Part shown: positions 35,256-44,998 of the stretch, piece by piece
Layout of the letters: every line of letters begins with the position of its first letter
How positions within the stretch are numbered: the first letter of the stretch is position 1
The notes under the pieces: generated by a model
Databases searched by the model: none
What the model was told of the DNA's origin: nothing
What the model saw: only the letters and a program-made list of their open reading frames with translations
Origin: Autumnicola psychrophila
GTDB taxonomy: Bacteria > Bacteroidota > Bacteroidia > Flavobacteriales > Flavobacteriaceae
DNA: 64,000 bases
Assembly: GCF_031846645.1 (NCBI RefSeq)
Contig: NZ_JAVRHN010000013.1
Coordinates: 49,299-113,298, forward strand
Direction of reading: 5' to 3'
Translations under genes and position numbers: made by a program

Positions 35256-38200
35256 TTAAAAGTTAAAGCCTAGTGTAAACATAAAACGGTTGTCTTCATC
35301 ACTTGTATAGTAGCCAATATTTCCGGTAATAGCACTAAAGGCATTAATCCAGACAGAACCGCCATAGTTATTGTGCCATTTTTCAGAATTGTCATTTTCT
35401 GTCCATACCCGTCCATAATCATATCCCAAACTTATCCCTGCCCTTAGAGGTACAAAACCTGTTTCCACCCTTAAAAGGCCAGCTCTTAAATCTGTACTCT
35501 GGTAGAAAGCAGATTTTCCGTTAAAACGTTCATTTCTGAAACCACGCAGGCTATGATTTCCTCCCAGAGTGGCGCCATGATAAAATTCATAGTTCTCCCC
35601 AAAAATAAACTCACTGCCAAGCTTAGTGGCTAAAACAACAATTCCGCTTTCATGTAGTGGATATACAACAGAAACCGATGGCTTTAAATAAGCAAATTCG
35701 TTGTCATGTTCGTCAATATTTTTTTTATATCCAGTGGAAACATCAAATTCGATTCCCCGCCTGGGGAAAGCAAGTTTCATAGGCTTATTTGTGTACTGGA
35801 AGGCTATTTCTGCCCCGCCGTAGATCTGATTATCAAAAAGATCATCTTCTGCATCAAAAACCTGCCCTACATATTCGGAATTATTACCTTCAACCTCAAG
35901 GGATTCTATTATAGGTTTAAAATGGAACTGAGCACCGTTATTATTACGCCAGATAAGTGAGGGAGCAATGCTCCATTGGCTGATACGCACACGATTATAA
36001 TCCATACTTACAGCATCTTCATTATAAATGGTCTCATTCCCTGTTCCAAAATAGTTAAGCGTATAGTTAGGGCTGGTATACCTTGCATCAATACCAAAAT
36101 TCCAGTTATAGAAAATATGGGCAAATTCACCCGAATAGTTTACCTCAAAACCTGAAGTTGCAAAGTAATAGAAAGCACTTAAATTGTGTTGTGTTGTAAA
36201 AGGGTTTCTTGCCAGTCCATAAGTAGAATAAGTATCTGCCAGTCCAATTCTGAAACCAGCATCGGGATCAAAGCCTACGCTTGGAAACAGGACATTAGTT
36301 GTAGTTTTGCGTTTGTCAGGATCATAATTATTAATGTCGTAGCTATCCACGAGCCATTTATTGGCACCCGGTGTCTTAATGGTGTTTTTTTTACTCTTAT
36401 AATCATACAGTTTCGCATTCCTGGTATTGCTGAAGTTGTAAATATCATTCTCCTCTCCACCTATAACTTTCAGTTTAATTAAATCATTTCCTTCACCTTC
36501 TAAGTTAAATTCGTCATCTCCGTCTAACCCGTATATCCAGATTTCATCAGTCATATCAGAATTATAGGTGTTTTCAAAAATTAGTTCTTCATCATTTCTT
36601 ATTACAATTTCTGTTATTCCGCTATCTTTTCGGGTGATTTCAAATTTATCATCCTCTTCTGTTCCAATAATAACTTCAAACTCAAGAAGATATTTATAAT
36701 AATCCCGGGCTATTTCCAGGAGGTTATCACGGCGCTCTTTAAGATCCTGCCGAATTCGTTCTATACTTTGATCCTTGGTGTCTTCAGGAAGTGCTTCAAA
36801 AGCGGCGTCAATCTTTTCGTCTGATAGTTCATTCTGAATAAAGTTTGCCTGCTCCTTCCAGTCTTCCCAGCTAGCAGTTTTTATTAAAGTTTTGTCCAGT
36901 GGATAGGCTGCAACATTGAACCACTTCACATCTTCAAGCTTTTCTCCCGAAAAAGTCTGCATTGCACGCACATTAGGAACACCCATTTTTAATAGATTGA
37001 TAAGTGGTCCGTCGTATTTTGAAAAGGCCTGATCTCTGTCCCTGGCTATAGGTTTGTACATTAACCTTCCGTCTGCCTGCTCAAATTGTGCCCAACGCCA
37101 TTGGTCTTCATGCCGGTCCCAATCACCAATTAACATGTCAAAGAGCCGTGCTTTTATATAAGAACCTTCGTGCACATAAGAATCTTTGCTTTCTCTAAGT
37201 TCCAGAAGGAGATCTGCCGTGCTTATAATATCATCGGGTGAACCAAAGGTTTCGAAATCCTTATTTTCATCACCTACATGCTCCTCCAGCATATAAAGTT
37301 TATTGCCGTAACCATCATTAAAGATACCCAGTTCTTTCTGTTTTGGAAGATAAAATAGCTGCGGGTTTGCGTGATAAATGTCGACAGCGGTGGAAAGATC
37401 ATTAACGGCAAAGGGAGCGTATGGATGGGATGTGGTATAATAATCCTGCACAATGCTTTCAGCAAGGGTATTATCTATACGATCCTGTACATAATGGGTC
37501 TTGACTTTGGTCTGAATAAACCGAAGAGCACTCTTTCTTATCTCTCGGAGCGTATACTCATGTTCTTCGTCGTCTATTATTCTAAGTGATCTGGATTGGT
37601 TTCCGCCTCCTTCTGAAATTGGTTTCGGATTCCCCGGCAGATCACTTAAAAAAAGTACCGGAACTTCTATGTCCCGGCTGTAAATATCCCGGTAATGTTC
37701 TCCCCATAACCATTTGTAAAATCCGCTTTTATCGGTCTCTTCATCAGTATATACTGAAGCATTGTAGGTGTCAGTAAAATTCGTATTGGGTGGGTAATTG
37801 ACATCTTCAACCCTGGTGCGCTCTCTTTTTATAAATTTGCTGAATAGCAATTCAGGACCTTCCGGAGTAGCCTCATAGAACCGGACTATCGAGCTCCTGT
37901 CCTTAAAAACTGTAAGCTTTGTAAAACCGTTTTTATCTGAAGCGAAATGGCCTTCCTCATGGATTTTGGCCTCTTCGGTTGCTGCTGCTGCACCACTTAT
38001 AATCTGAGGGATTCCGTCATCCTCCAGGTACTGCATATTCCTGTCGTTTCCTGATACGAATATTACATCGTCAAATTGACTTGCCAGGGTTTCAAGCCTG
38101 CCACGTAGTTCCTGCATTGCATCATTATAATAGGACTGTCTGGAAAAACCTCCGACTTTGTCGAAGAATCCTCGCTTTGTATTGGACATCACAGGATGGT

Positions 38201-38864
38201 GTACTGCTACAATTATTGTTTTATTTTGCTCATCTTTAAGATCGTCCTTAAATTTCACGAAGAATTGTTCTCGTGTTTTCAGCTCACATTTGTTGTTAAT
38301 ATAGGGGTGATCATCCCAATCTTCCAAAAACCACTGCGAATCTATCATTATAAGCTCCACTTCGTCACTCAAAGTTTCCGGTTCCCTGGCGCACCCGTCG
38401 TTCGGCCAGAACTCTGCTTCACTATTATCCTGAAGAAAAGATTCCATGTAGTCCAGATTTTCCTGTCCGCCACCTTTGCGCCATTCATTAACTCCCGGGT
38501 TTAGGATTACATTGCCGTTAAAATCCTTTAGCGGTTGTAGTAGTTTTTGTCGTAAAAAAGCTTCAGTTGCTTTCCTTTCCTTCTCGTCTTCCGGATAGCC
38601 ATTTTCAGTTATATTACCAAGAAGTACAACACTGGCATCTTCGTCTTCTTTAGATGCTTCCACGATTTGACGGAAGATTCGTTGGGCTTCAGAGCCTTTG
38701 TTAAGACCTGTATTTGCGGTAAAATAAACAGAATGGGATATTTCTTTTCCTTCAGGTATTTCATCTTGCTGAGCAGATGCAGGGGATAAGATGATAAAAT
38801 ATAGTAGTGCAGTAATCTGGAGTTTGAGAAAGCTGCAAAATGAACTTTTAGGTATGGAGAGCAT
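35256..38864 (-). CDS. Degenerate calcineurin-like phosphatase / DRH kinase-like / Omp85-type barrel fusion
   Basis: The 1202-residue outer-membrane protein has a signal peptide (about 1-31) and three modules. Module 1 (about 45-350) is a metallophosphoesterase fold, but each metal motif is altered: GNITE for GDN, PGVNEW for PGNHDW, SGNDRN for SGHEHN; only VHHPVMSN is kept. Module 2 (about 400-800) includes LIGDWDRHEDQW (near 578) and PIARDRDQAFSKYDG (near 605), resembling HipA/Fam20-type kinase centres with DRH and DxD. Module 3 (about 860-1202) is a 16-stranded BamA/ShlB-like barrel ending TLGFNF. Function unknown; see findings. It overlaps no neighbour and may share a transcript with the oxidoreductase gene downstream. 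Confidence 0.85.
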   Translation of the reverse strand: MLSIPKSSFCSFLKLQITALLYFIILSPASAQQDEIPEGKEISHSVYFTANTGLNKGSEAQRIFRQIVEASKEDEDASVVLLGNITENGYPEDEKERKATEAFLRQKLLQPLKDFNGNVILNPGVNEWRKGGGQENLDYMESFLQDNSEAEFWPNDGCAREPETLSDEVELIMIDSQWFLEDWDDHPYINNKCELKTREQFFVKFKDDLKDEQNKTIIVAVHHPVMSNTKRGFFDKVGGFSRQSYYNDAMQELRGRLETLASQFDDVIFVSGNDRNMQYLEDDGIPQIISGAAAATEEAKIHEEGHFASDKNGFTKLTVFKDRSSIVRFYEATPEGPELLFSKFIKRERTRVEDVNYPPNTNFTDTYNASVYTDEETDKSGFYKWLWGEHYRDIYSRDIEVPVLFLSDLPGNPKPISEGGGNQSRSLRIIDDEEHEYTLREIRKSALRFIQTKVKTHYVQDRIDNTLAESIVQDYYTTSHPYAPFAVNDLSTAVDIYHANPQLFYLPKQKELGIFNDGYGNKLYMLEEHVGDENKDFETFGSPDDIISTADLLLELRESKDSYVHEGSYIKARLFDMLIGDWDRHEDQWRWAQFEQADGRLMYKPIARDRDQAFSKYDGPLINLLKMGVPNVRAMQTFSGEKLEDVKWFNVAAYPLDKTLIKTASWEDWKEQANFIQNELSDEKIDAAFEALPEDTKDQSIERIRQDLKERRDNLLEIARDYYKYLLEFEVIIGTEEDDKFEITRKDSGITEIVIRNDEELIFENTYNSDMTDEIWIYGLDGDDEFNLEGEGNDLIKLKVIGGEENDIYNFSNTRNAKLYDYKSKKNTIKTPGANKWLVDSYDINNYDPDKRKTTTNVLFPSVGFDPDAGFRIGLADTYSTYGLARNPFTTQHNLSAFYYFATSGFEVNYSGEFAHIFYNWNFGIDARYTSPNYTLNYFGTGNETIYNEDAVSMDYNRVRISQWSIAPSLIWRNNNGAQFHFKPIIESLEVEGNNSEYVGQVFDAEDDLFDNQIYGGAEIAFQYTNKPMKLAFPRRGIEFDVSTGYKKNIDEHDNEFAYLKPSVSVVYPLHESGIVVLATKLGSEFIFGENYEFYHGATLGGNHSLRGFRNERFNGKSAFYQSTDLRAGLLRVETGFVPLRAGISLGYDYGRVWTENDNSEKWHNNYGGSVWINAFSAITGNIGYYTSDEDNRFMFTLGFNF

Positions 38865-39262
38865 AGAATATACTTAAGTAGGGCCGTGTAGGCATTTTTA
38901 TAATCTTTCAAGATTGAAAAAAAATTCTACAGAATAATGAATTTTAACGATTTATAACATTTCATTTGTGCATAACACGCTTTTTATAACATACGGAAAA
39001 GTGATTACAGGAGTCCATGCTAAACTCTATTTAAGGATTTTCCCAGATTAAACCTGTTGCGCTTTAGTGTATTATAACTTATTTTAGCTCAAAACAAATC
39101 TTTTGCGCAATCTTTCTTTTCTTCTATTTCTTTTCTGTCAACTTTTAATTTCCCAGGAGCTGCCTCCGGTTATTAATTACGCTCCTGGCGTAACCTGCCA
39201 ATGAAGAGCCATAGACTTTAACTGTCCCATGGATGCTGTTTGGAATAGCTGAAAATACTGGT
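38865..39262. other. Upstream region of the Omp85 fusion gene
   Basis: It separates two minus-strand genes. The right part has a small hairpin (TTACGC-TCCTG-GCGTAA at 39177-39193). Nothing coding is visible. Confidence 0.5.
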
Positions 39263-40138
39263 TTATATCAGGTTGTTCTGAAGGTAATCGAAACTTTGTT
39301 CCAGGCTCTTGTAGGGATCCATCTCAAAATTTTCCTGCTCAATGATAAAATGTTTTACTCCGGCTTCTTCAGTATATTTAAAGATTTCTTTGTAATCGAC
39401 AGTACCGCTTCCAACTTCAGTATTTAGCTCCGGTTTTTGTTGGTCCATATCTTTTACGTGCCACAACGGGAATCTCCCCGGGTACTCCTCAAATAAGGCT
39501 ATTGGGTCTATGCCCGCTCTTACCACCCAATAAATATCCATTTCAAAAGCGACAAGATCCTTATCTGTTTTTTCTAAAAATATTTCGTAGCCATTTTGAC
39601 CCTTATAATCATCAAATTCAAAGGCATGGTTGTGATAAACCAATTTTAGTCCGACTTCTTTGCACATTTGCCCCGCAGTGTTCATTTTTTCAGCAATCCT
39701 TTTGTAATCATCAATAGAATTCCGGAGGTTTCCGGAAATATGCGGAATAATAACATAATCCTGATCCAGCTGGTTGGCTACCTCCAAAATATAATTAACA
39801 TCGTCTTTTGTGCCATTTTCATCCAGAAAAGGATCCATTCCGTAGTGGCCACCGGGAGATTTTATGCCATTTTGGGAAAGGATATCTCTAAATTCGGCTA
39901 CACTTAATCCCCAGAATCCGTTTTCCTGAGAATAGCCGTAGGTTTCGACCTCCTTAAAGCCTATTGCTGCTAATTTCTGAATAGTTCCTTTTACGTCACC
40001 TCCAATGGTTTCGCGCAAAGAATACAGCTGTAATCCTAAAGGCTGGTTTGCAGAATTGGCAAATATCGTGCTGGGTAGAAGCGTTGTTGCCGCCAGAGCA
40101 AGACCAGATTGTTTAAGAAAGGTTCTTCTATGTATCAT
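39263..40138 (-). CDS. Tat-exported sugar phosphate isomerase/epimerase (AP endonuclease 2-like TIM barrel)
   Basis: The 291-residue protein starts with a twin-arginine signal (HRRTFLKQSGLALAATTLLP) and has one xylose-isomerase-like TIM barrel: LGLQLYSLRE, GFKEVETYGY, YHNHAFEFD, VAFEMDIYWVVRAG, LWHVKDMD and HFIIEQENF with the metal Glu, Asp and His. Exported members of this family occur in carbohydrate catabolism of Bacteroidota; the reaction is not known. Confidence 0.9.
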   Translation of the reverse strand: MIHRRTFLKQSGLALAATTLLPSTIFANSANQPLGLQLYSLRETIGGDVKGTIQKLAAIGFKEVETYGYSQENGFWGLSVAEFRDILSQNGIKSPGGHYGMDPFLDENGTKDDVNYILEVANQLDQDYVIIPHISGNLRNSIDDYKRIAEKMNTAGQMCKEVGLKLVYHNHAFEFDDYKGQNGYEIFLEKTDKDLVAFEMDIYWVVRAGIDPIALFEEYPGRFPLWHVKDMDQQKPELNTEVGSGTVDYKEIFKYTEEAGVKHFIIEQENFEMDPYKSLEQSFDYLQNNLI

Positions 40139-40196
40139 ATTTATAGGTTCTAAATGGTTAATTATTAAAACGAAAAACTCTGTGTAAAAGAAATAT

Positions 40197-42353
40197 TTAA
40201 TTCCAGATGTTGCTGTTCTCTTCTCTGCCTGTGCGATAATTTTCTATAATATCAACTGCTTCTTTCACTTCGGGAACAGGATATTTGCAGGTTTTATTCT
40301 GGCATACGTAAATAAGAGTCTCTCCTTGTGAAAGTTTGCCTTTTAGCAGTGGAAGATTTTCTTTCTCCCCACCCATAAAGATTGAAGTGGGTAAGTATTC
40401 CTTCTGAAGATCAAAATTCTTCTGTTGAGCCTCTTTGCCCACAATTGCAATTTCAAAGGCTCCAAAGGCTTTGGTGCCAATCAGTTTTGTCCAGTTTGCA
40501 TAATAAGAGGGGTCGTCCATTACCTGGTCATACATCTGCCCAACCATCTGCTCACTCATTTCTAAATATTGCCCATTTTCCAGGAGCGTACCCAGGGTAT
40601 AGAGATTTTGAGCCATAATAGAATTGGAAGAAGGAATTACATTATCATCGAGTTCCATTTTTCGCGCAACAAGGTTGTTGTGACTGCCGGAAGTATAATA
40701 GAACATTCCTGTTTTGTCATCTCTGAAGTTTTTAATAGCATAACCTATTACTTTCTCGGCTTTCCGCAACCAGGAGATGTCCAGGGTTACCTGGTAGAGA
40801 TTGATATATGCCTGACTTAGTAAAGCATAATCGTCAAGAAATGCGTTTATTTGGCTTTCTCCGTCTTTATAGCTTCTCCATAAACTGTAATCAGGGTTCA
40901 GCATTTTATCGGTTAAAAAATTAGCGTTGTTTATGGCACTTTTTAAATATTCTTCATTTCCCAGGGCCAAAAAAGCATTTAGGTAAGCATCGACCATCAT
41001 GGCATTCCAGGCTGTAAGGGATTTGTCATCAACACTTGGTGAAATTCTGTTTTGTCTTTCCTCCAGAAGTTTTTTCTCTGCACCAGTCATAGAAGCCTTA
41101 AAATTCTCATAGGATATGCCTTCTTCACGAACAAATTCTTCCGGAGAAGATTGGCGGTAAAGAATATTTTTTCCTTTTTCCCAGTTTCCATAAGGTTCAA
41201 TATTGTAATAATTTGTGATAAGCTCAAGTTCAGAAGCATCTAAAGTATTGCGGAGTTCCGTAATGGTCCAGACGTAATATTTACCTTCTTCCCCCTCTGA
41301 ATCTGCATTTAATGAAGAATAAAAGCCTCCTTCGTTATTAGACAATTCCCGTTCAACAAACTCCAGGCTTTCCTCAATAACGATCTTGTATTCTTCTGAA
41401 GGGGAAACTTTGTAAGCTTTGGAATACAAACTTATTAACTGCGCATTATCATAAAGCATTTTCTCAAAATGCGGAATCAGCCATTCGGGATCTGTGGTAT
41501 ATCTCGAAAAGCCACCGCCTAACTGGTCATATATTCCTCCCCGCGCCATATTGTTCAGCGTGGTCTTTACCATTTGCAGTACTTCTTCATCTTCGGTTAA
41601 ATAATAATACTGCAAAAGCGCATCCCAGCTAACGGGTAACGGAAACTTCTGCTCTACCTGGTATCCTCCTTTGTCTTTGTCAAACCTCGGTTTCCAGGCA
41701 TCCATAACAGAAAGATATTCAGCTTCTGAAATTTCATTTTTCTGAACACCAAGGTCTCCCAGGCTGTTGGTGCTTTTTATACCTTCAGTTAAAGCCTTGG
41801 CAGTTTCTACTAAAGGTTCTTTATTCTCTTTATATGCTTTTGCAATTTTGTTTAAAATATTCTTCCATTCTTCAGGTGGAAAATACGTTCCTGCAAAAAA
41901 TGGCTTTCCATCAGGAAGGGCCACAGCGTTTAGCGGCCAGCCGCCACTGCCGTTTAGCAGCTGGGCAGCATTCATGTAAATCTTATCAATATCGGGGCGT
42001 TCTTCGCGGTCAATTTTTATAGAAACAAAATCCCGGTTCATGATGGCAGCCACGCTGGAATCCATAAAACTCTCTCTTTCCATCACATGGCACCAGTGGC
42101 AGGCTGCATAGCCCACACTAATAATAATAGGCTTGTCCTCTTCTTTCGCTTTTTCAATCGCTTCGTCACTCCATTCGTACCAGTCCACAGGATTATCTGC
42201 GTGCTCCCTGAGGTAGGGACTACTGGCCTCGGCGAGTCGGTTTTTATTAACGTTCTCTTCCTTTTGTTCTTCCTTGCAGCCTGTAAAGCCGCAAATGAAA
42301 AGAAAAAGTACACCTAATATATTTGGTAGCTTAGATTTTGTTCCAGAGACCAT
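40197..42353 (-). CDS. Thioredoxin-domain/six-hairpin protein, YyaL-SPATA20 family, lipoprotein
   Basis: The 718-residue protein has a lipobox (CGFTGCKE, Cys26), a DUF255 thioredoxin-like domain with CHWCHVM (about 87-92) and a long alpha/alpha six-hairpin domain (about 240-690) like the AGE/GH family. Marks: NPVDWYEWSDEAIEKA, GSGGWPLNAVALPDGKPF, GGGFSRYTTDPEW, EKMLYDNAQL and NSIMAQNLYTLG. Function is not settled in any organism. The lipoprotein form is typical for Bacteroidota. It is 58 bp upstream of the isomerase gene. Confidence 0.92.
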   Translation of the reverse strand: MVSGTKSKLPNILGVLFLFICGFTGCKEEQKEENVNKNRLAEASSPYLREHADNPVDWYEWSDEAIEKAKEEDKPIIISVGYAACHWCHVMERESFMDSSVAAIMNRDFVSIKIDREERPDIDKIYMNAAQLLNGSGGWPLNAVALPDGKPFFAGTYFPPEEWKNILNKIAKAYKENKEPLVETAKALTEGIKSTNSLGDLGVQKNEISEAEYLSVMDAWKPRFDKDKGGYQVEQKFPLPVSWDALLQYYYLTEDEEVLQMVKTTLNNMARGGIYDQLGGGFSRYTTDPEWLIPHFEKMLYDNAQLISLYSKAYKVSPSEEYKIVIEESLEFVERELSNNEGGFYSSLNADSEGEEGKYYVWTITELRNTLDASELELITNYYNIEPYGNWEKGKNILYRQSSPEEFVREEGISYENFKASMTGAEKKLLEERQNRISPSVDDKSLTAWNAMMVDAYLNAFLALGNEEYLKSAINNANFLTDKMLNPDYSLWRSYKDGESQINAFLDDYALLSQAYINLYQVTLDISWLRKAEKVIGYAIKNFRDDKTGMFYYTSGSHNNLVARKMELDDNVIPSSNSIMAQNLYTLGTLLENGQYLEMSEQMVGQMYDQVMDDPSYYANWTKLIGTKAFGAFEIAIVGKEAQQKNFDLQKEYLPTSIFMGGEKENLPLLKGKLSQGETLIYVCQNKTCKYPVPEVKEAVDIIENYRTGREENSNIWN

Positions 42354-42451
42354 AATTCCTTTTAATTCAAAATTGTAAAAGATAAATATAAATGAATTTG
42401 AAGCCGGTAAGAAATTAAGTAGGCTTCTTCTTTCTAAAAGTAAAACTATCT

Positions 42452-42901
42452 TTAATTAAGGTTTCTTCTTTCAACAAAAAATCGTTTCAGCAAATCTGAA
42501 GCTTCACGTTCCATGATTCCTGATTTTACTTCTGTCTTGGGGTGTAGTTGAACGCCCATTGTCCTGTAGCCCCGCTGCAGGTCGTTTGCGGCATATACCA
42601 GTTTTGAGAGCTGACTCCAGTATAAAGCTCCGGCGCACATCTGGCAAGGCTCCAAAGTTACATACATTGTACAACCCCTAAGATATTTTCCCCCTAAAAA
42701 GTTTGCGGCTGCTGTTATCGACTGCATTTCTGCGTGGGCAGTAACATCGTGCAGGGTTTCGGTCAAATTATGTCCTCTGGCTATGATCTTGTCATTAATT
42801 ACCACTACAACACCAACAGGAATTTCCCCTTTCTGATAAGCAGAATGAGCCTCATCCATAGCTTTTTTCATAAAGTAGGCATCATCAAAAGGTTCAATCA
42901 T
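42452..42901 (-). CDS. tadA: tRNA-specific adenosine deaminase TadA
   Basis: The 149-residue zinc deaminase has HAEMQS (catalytic Glu) and PCQMCAGAL (zinc Cys), plus the start FMKKAMDEAHSAYQKGEIPVG. TadA converts A34 to inosine in tRNA-Arg(ACG). Length and motifs are typical. Confidence 0.95.
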   Translation of the reverse strand: MIEPFDDAYFMKKAMDEAHSAYQKGEIPVGVVVVINDKIIARGHNLTETLHDVTAHAEMQSITAAANFLGGKYLRGCTMYVTLEPCQMCAGALYWSQLSKLVYAANDLQRGYRTMGVQLHPKTEVKSGIMEREASDLLKRFFVERRNLN

Positions 42902-43183
42902 ATCCTGTTTTTACCGGTAACCGGGATTTATATGTTCACAGAGCTTCCCGCAAAATAAAGTACTTTAAATAATAATTTCATTAAGGTGCTCCGGGCTGGT
43001 TTTCTTCGGAAAGGTAAAAATTAAAAATAAACCTAAAGAACAGATTTGTTAATATTCTTTTGCCTGATATTTCATGGCTTTCATTTCTGCTTCTATCTTT
43101 ACACAAAATAATGCATCGAAATTTTTAACACAGACATATTTTCATCATCAATGACAAATTGATTAAAATTTCTAATTTCTATA

Positions 43184-44962
43184 ATGGCAGGAAAGTTTTT
43201 AAATAATATCGATTCCCCAAAGGATTTGAGAGAATTGGCTACGGAGGAATTAAAACTTCTGGCGGGAGAACTTCGGAAATTTATTATTGATATTGTTGCC
43301 ACCAAGGAAGGTCACCTTGGCGCCAGCCTGGGCGTGGTGGAGCTAACTATTGCGTTGCATTATACTTTTAATACGCCTGAAGATCTCTTAGTTTGGGACG
43401 TGGGACATCAGGCTTATGGACATAAAATTTTAACAGGCCGCAGGGAAGTTTTTGAAACGAACCGCCGCTTAAATGGAATCAGCGGTTTTCCAAAACGTGA
43501 TGAAAGTGTGTATGATACTTTCGGAACGGGACATTCTTCAACCTCAATTTCTGCGGCTTTGGGAATGGCGATTGCTTCGAATTTAAAGGGGGAAACGCAA
43601 AAACATCATATTGCTGTTATAGGAGACGCTTCTATTGCCAGCGGAATGGCTTTCGAGGGGCTTAACCATGCCGGGGTTTCCAAAGCCAACCTGCTTGTTG
43701 TGCTAAACGATAATGCTATAGGTATAGACCCTAGTGTGGGTGCGCTAAAGCAATATCTTACTAAAGCAAAAGTGGGGTATAAACCTTCCCAGTACAATAT
43801 TATCGAAGCACTGAATTTTAAATATTTCGGTCCGGTAGACGGTCACGATCTGGATTCGCTATTAAAAACTTTCGAGGAATTAAAGAAAATTCCGGGGCCA
43901 AAGTTTCTTCATGTAATTACCACAAAAGGCAAAGGATTAAAAAAAGCTGAAGAAGACCAGGTAAAATACCACGCACCGGGAAAATTTCAACCCGATACCG
44001 GAGAACTTTTACCTTATGATACTGAAGGTCTCGCACTAAAATACCAGGATGTTTTTGGGTTAACCCTGGTGGAGCTCGCAAAAACCAACGAAAAAATCAT
44101 AGGGATTACCCCTGCAATGCCTACCGGAAGCTCCCTGAAGTATATGATGGAAACCTTTCCGGAAAGAGCTTTTGATGTGGGAATTGCAGAACAACATGCG
44201 GTAACACTTGCTGCGGGCATGGCCACACAGGGTTATACTGTTTTTTGTGCGATTTATTCCACGTTTTTACAAAGAGCTTATGATCAATTGATTCACGATG
44301 TGGCGATACAAAATCTTCCGGTAATTTTTTGTCTGGATCGCGCAGGTTTGGTAGGGGAGGATGGTGCTACCCACCACGGAATATTTGACATTGCGTATTT
44401 AAGATGTATTCCAAACCTGGTTATTGCTGCTCCTTCCAACGAAATACAGCTTCGGAATTTACTTTATACCGCTCAACTGAATTTAAATAGCCCTCTTGCA
44501 ATACGATATCCCCGGGGCCGCGGAGTAAAAACCGAATGGGACCTTCCGTTTAAAGAAATGGAAATGGGAAAAGGCTTATGTTTAACTGAAGGGTCGAAAA
44601 TTGCCATTTTAAGCATAGGACCTATGGCAGCCAATGTTTCTGAATCAATTCAAAATTTAGAGGCTTCAGAAAAAGAGATGATTGGTCATTATGATATGAT
44701 TTTCGTAAAACCACTGGATAAGAAATTGCTTCAGCATATCTTCAGAAGATATAAAACGGTGATAACTGTAGAAGATGGAGCAGTTACAGGTGGTTTTGGT
44801 AGCGCCGTTCTTGAATTTGCTTCAGAACAGGATTTTGAAGGTAAAATTAGATGTCTTGGAGTACCAGATAAGTTTATTGAACAGGGAAATATAGCAGAAT
44901 TACAAGAAATCTCCGGAATTAGCGTTGAAAATATACTGGCGCAATTAAAAACGCTGGTTTAA
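43184..44962 (+). CDS. dxs: 1-deoxy-D-xylulose-5-phosphate synthase
   Basis: The 592-residue thiamine diphosphate enzyme makes DXP from pyruvate and glyceraldehyde 3-phosphate, the first step of the MEP isoprenoid pathway. Marks: HLGASLGVVELTIALHY, VWDVGHQAYGHKIL, the ThDP/Mg motif GDASIASGMAFEGLN with LNDNAIG, and the transketolase pyrimidine part FDVGIAEQHAVTLAAG. It is a little shorter than the E. coli enzyme, as in other Flavobacteriaceae. The DUF3078 gene follows 36 bp later. Confidence 0.95.
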   Translation: MAGKFLNNIDSPKDLRELATEELKLLAGELRKFIIDIVATKEGHLGASLGVVELTIALHYTFNTPEDLLVWDVGHQAYGHKILTGRREVFETNRRLNGISGFPKRDESVYDTFGTGHSSTSISAALGMAIASNLKGETQKHHIAVIGDASIASGMAFEGLNHAGVSKANLLVVLNDNAIGIDPSVGALKQYLTKAKVGYKPSQYNIIEALNFKYFGPVDGHDLDSLLKTFEELKKIPGPKFLHVITTKGKGLKKAEEDQVKYHAPGKFQPDTGELLPYDTEGLALKYQDVFGLTLVELAKTNEKIIGITPAMPTGSSLKYMMETFPERAFDVGIAEQHAVTLAAGMATQGYTVFCAIYSTFLQRAYDQLIHDVAIQNLPVIFCLDRAGLVGEDGATHHGIFDIAYLRCIPNLVIAAPSNEIQLRNLLYTAQLNLNSPLAIRYPRGRGVKTEWDLPFKEMEMGKGLCLTEGSKIAILSIGPMAANVSESIQNLEASEKEMIGHYDMIFVKPLDKKLLQHIFRRYKTVITVEDGAVTGGFGSAVLEFASEQDFEGKIRCLGVPDKFIEQGNIAELQEISGISVENILAQLKTLV

Positions 44963-44968
44963 AATTTC

Positions 44969-44976
44969 TATTTTTG
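44969..44976 (+). promoter_or_regulatory. -7 box for the DUF3078 gene
   Basis: TATTTTTG fits TAnnTTTG and sits directly after the dxs stop, 22 bases before the next ATG, suggesting its own promoter. Confidence 0.45.
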
Positions 44977-44998
44977 CAATTCCGAGAATCCATCTAAA

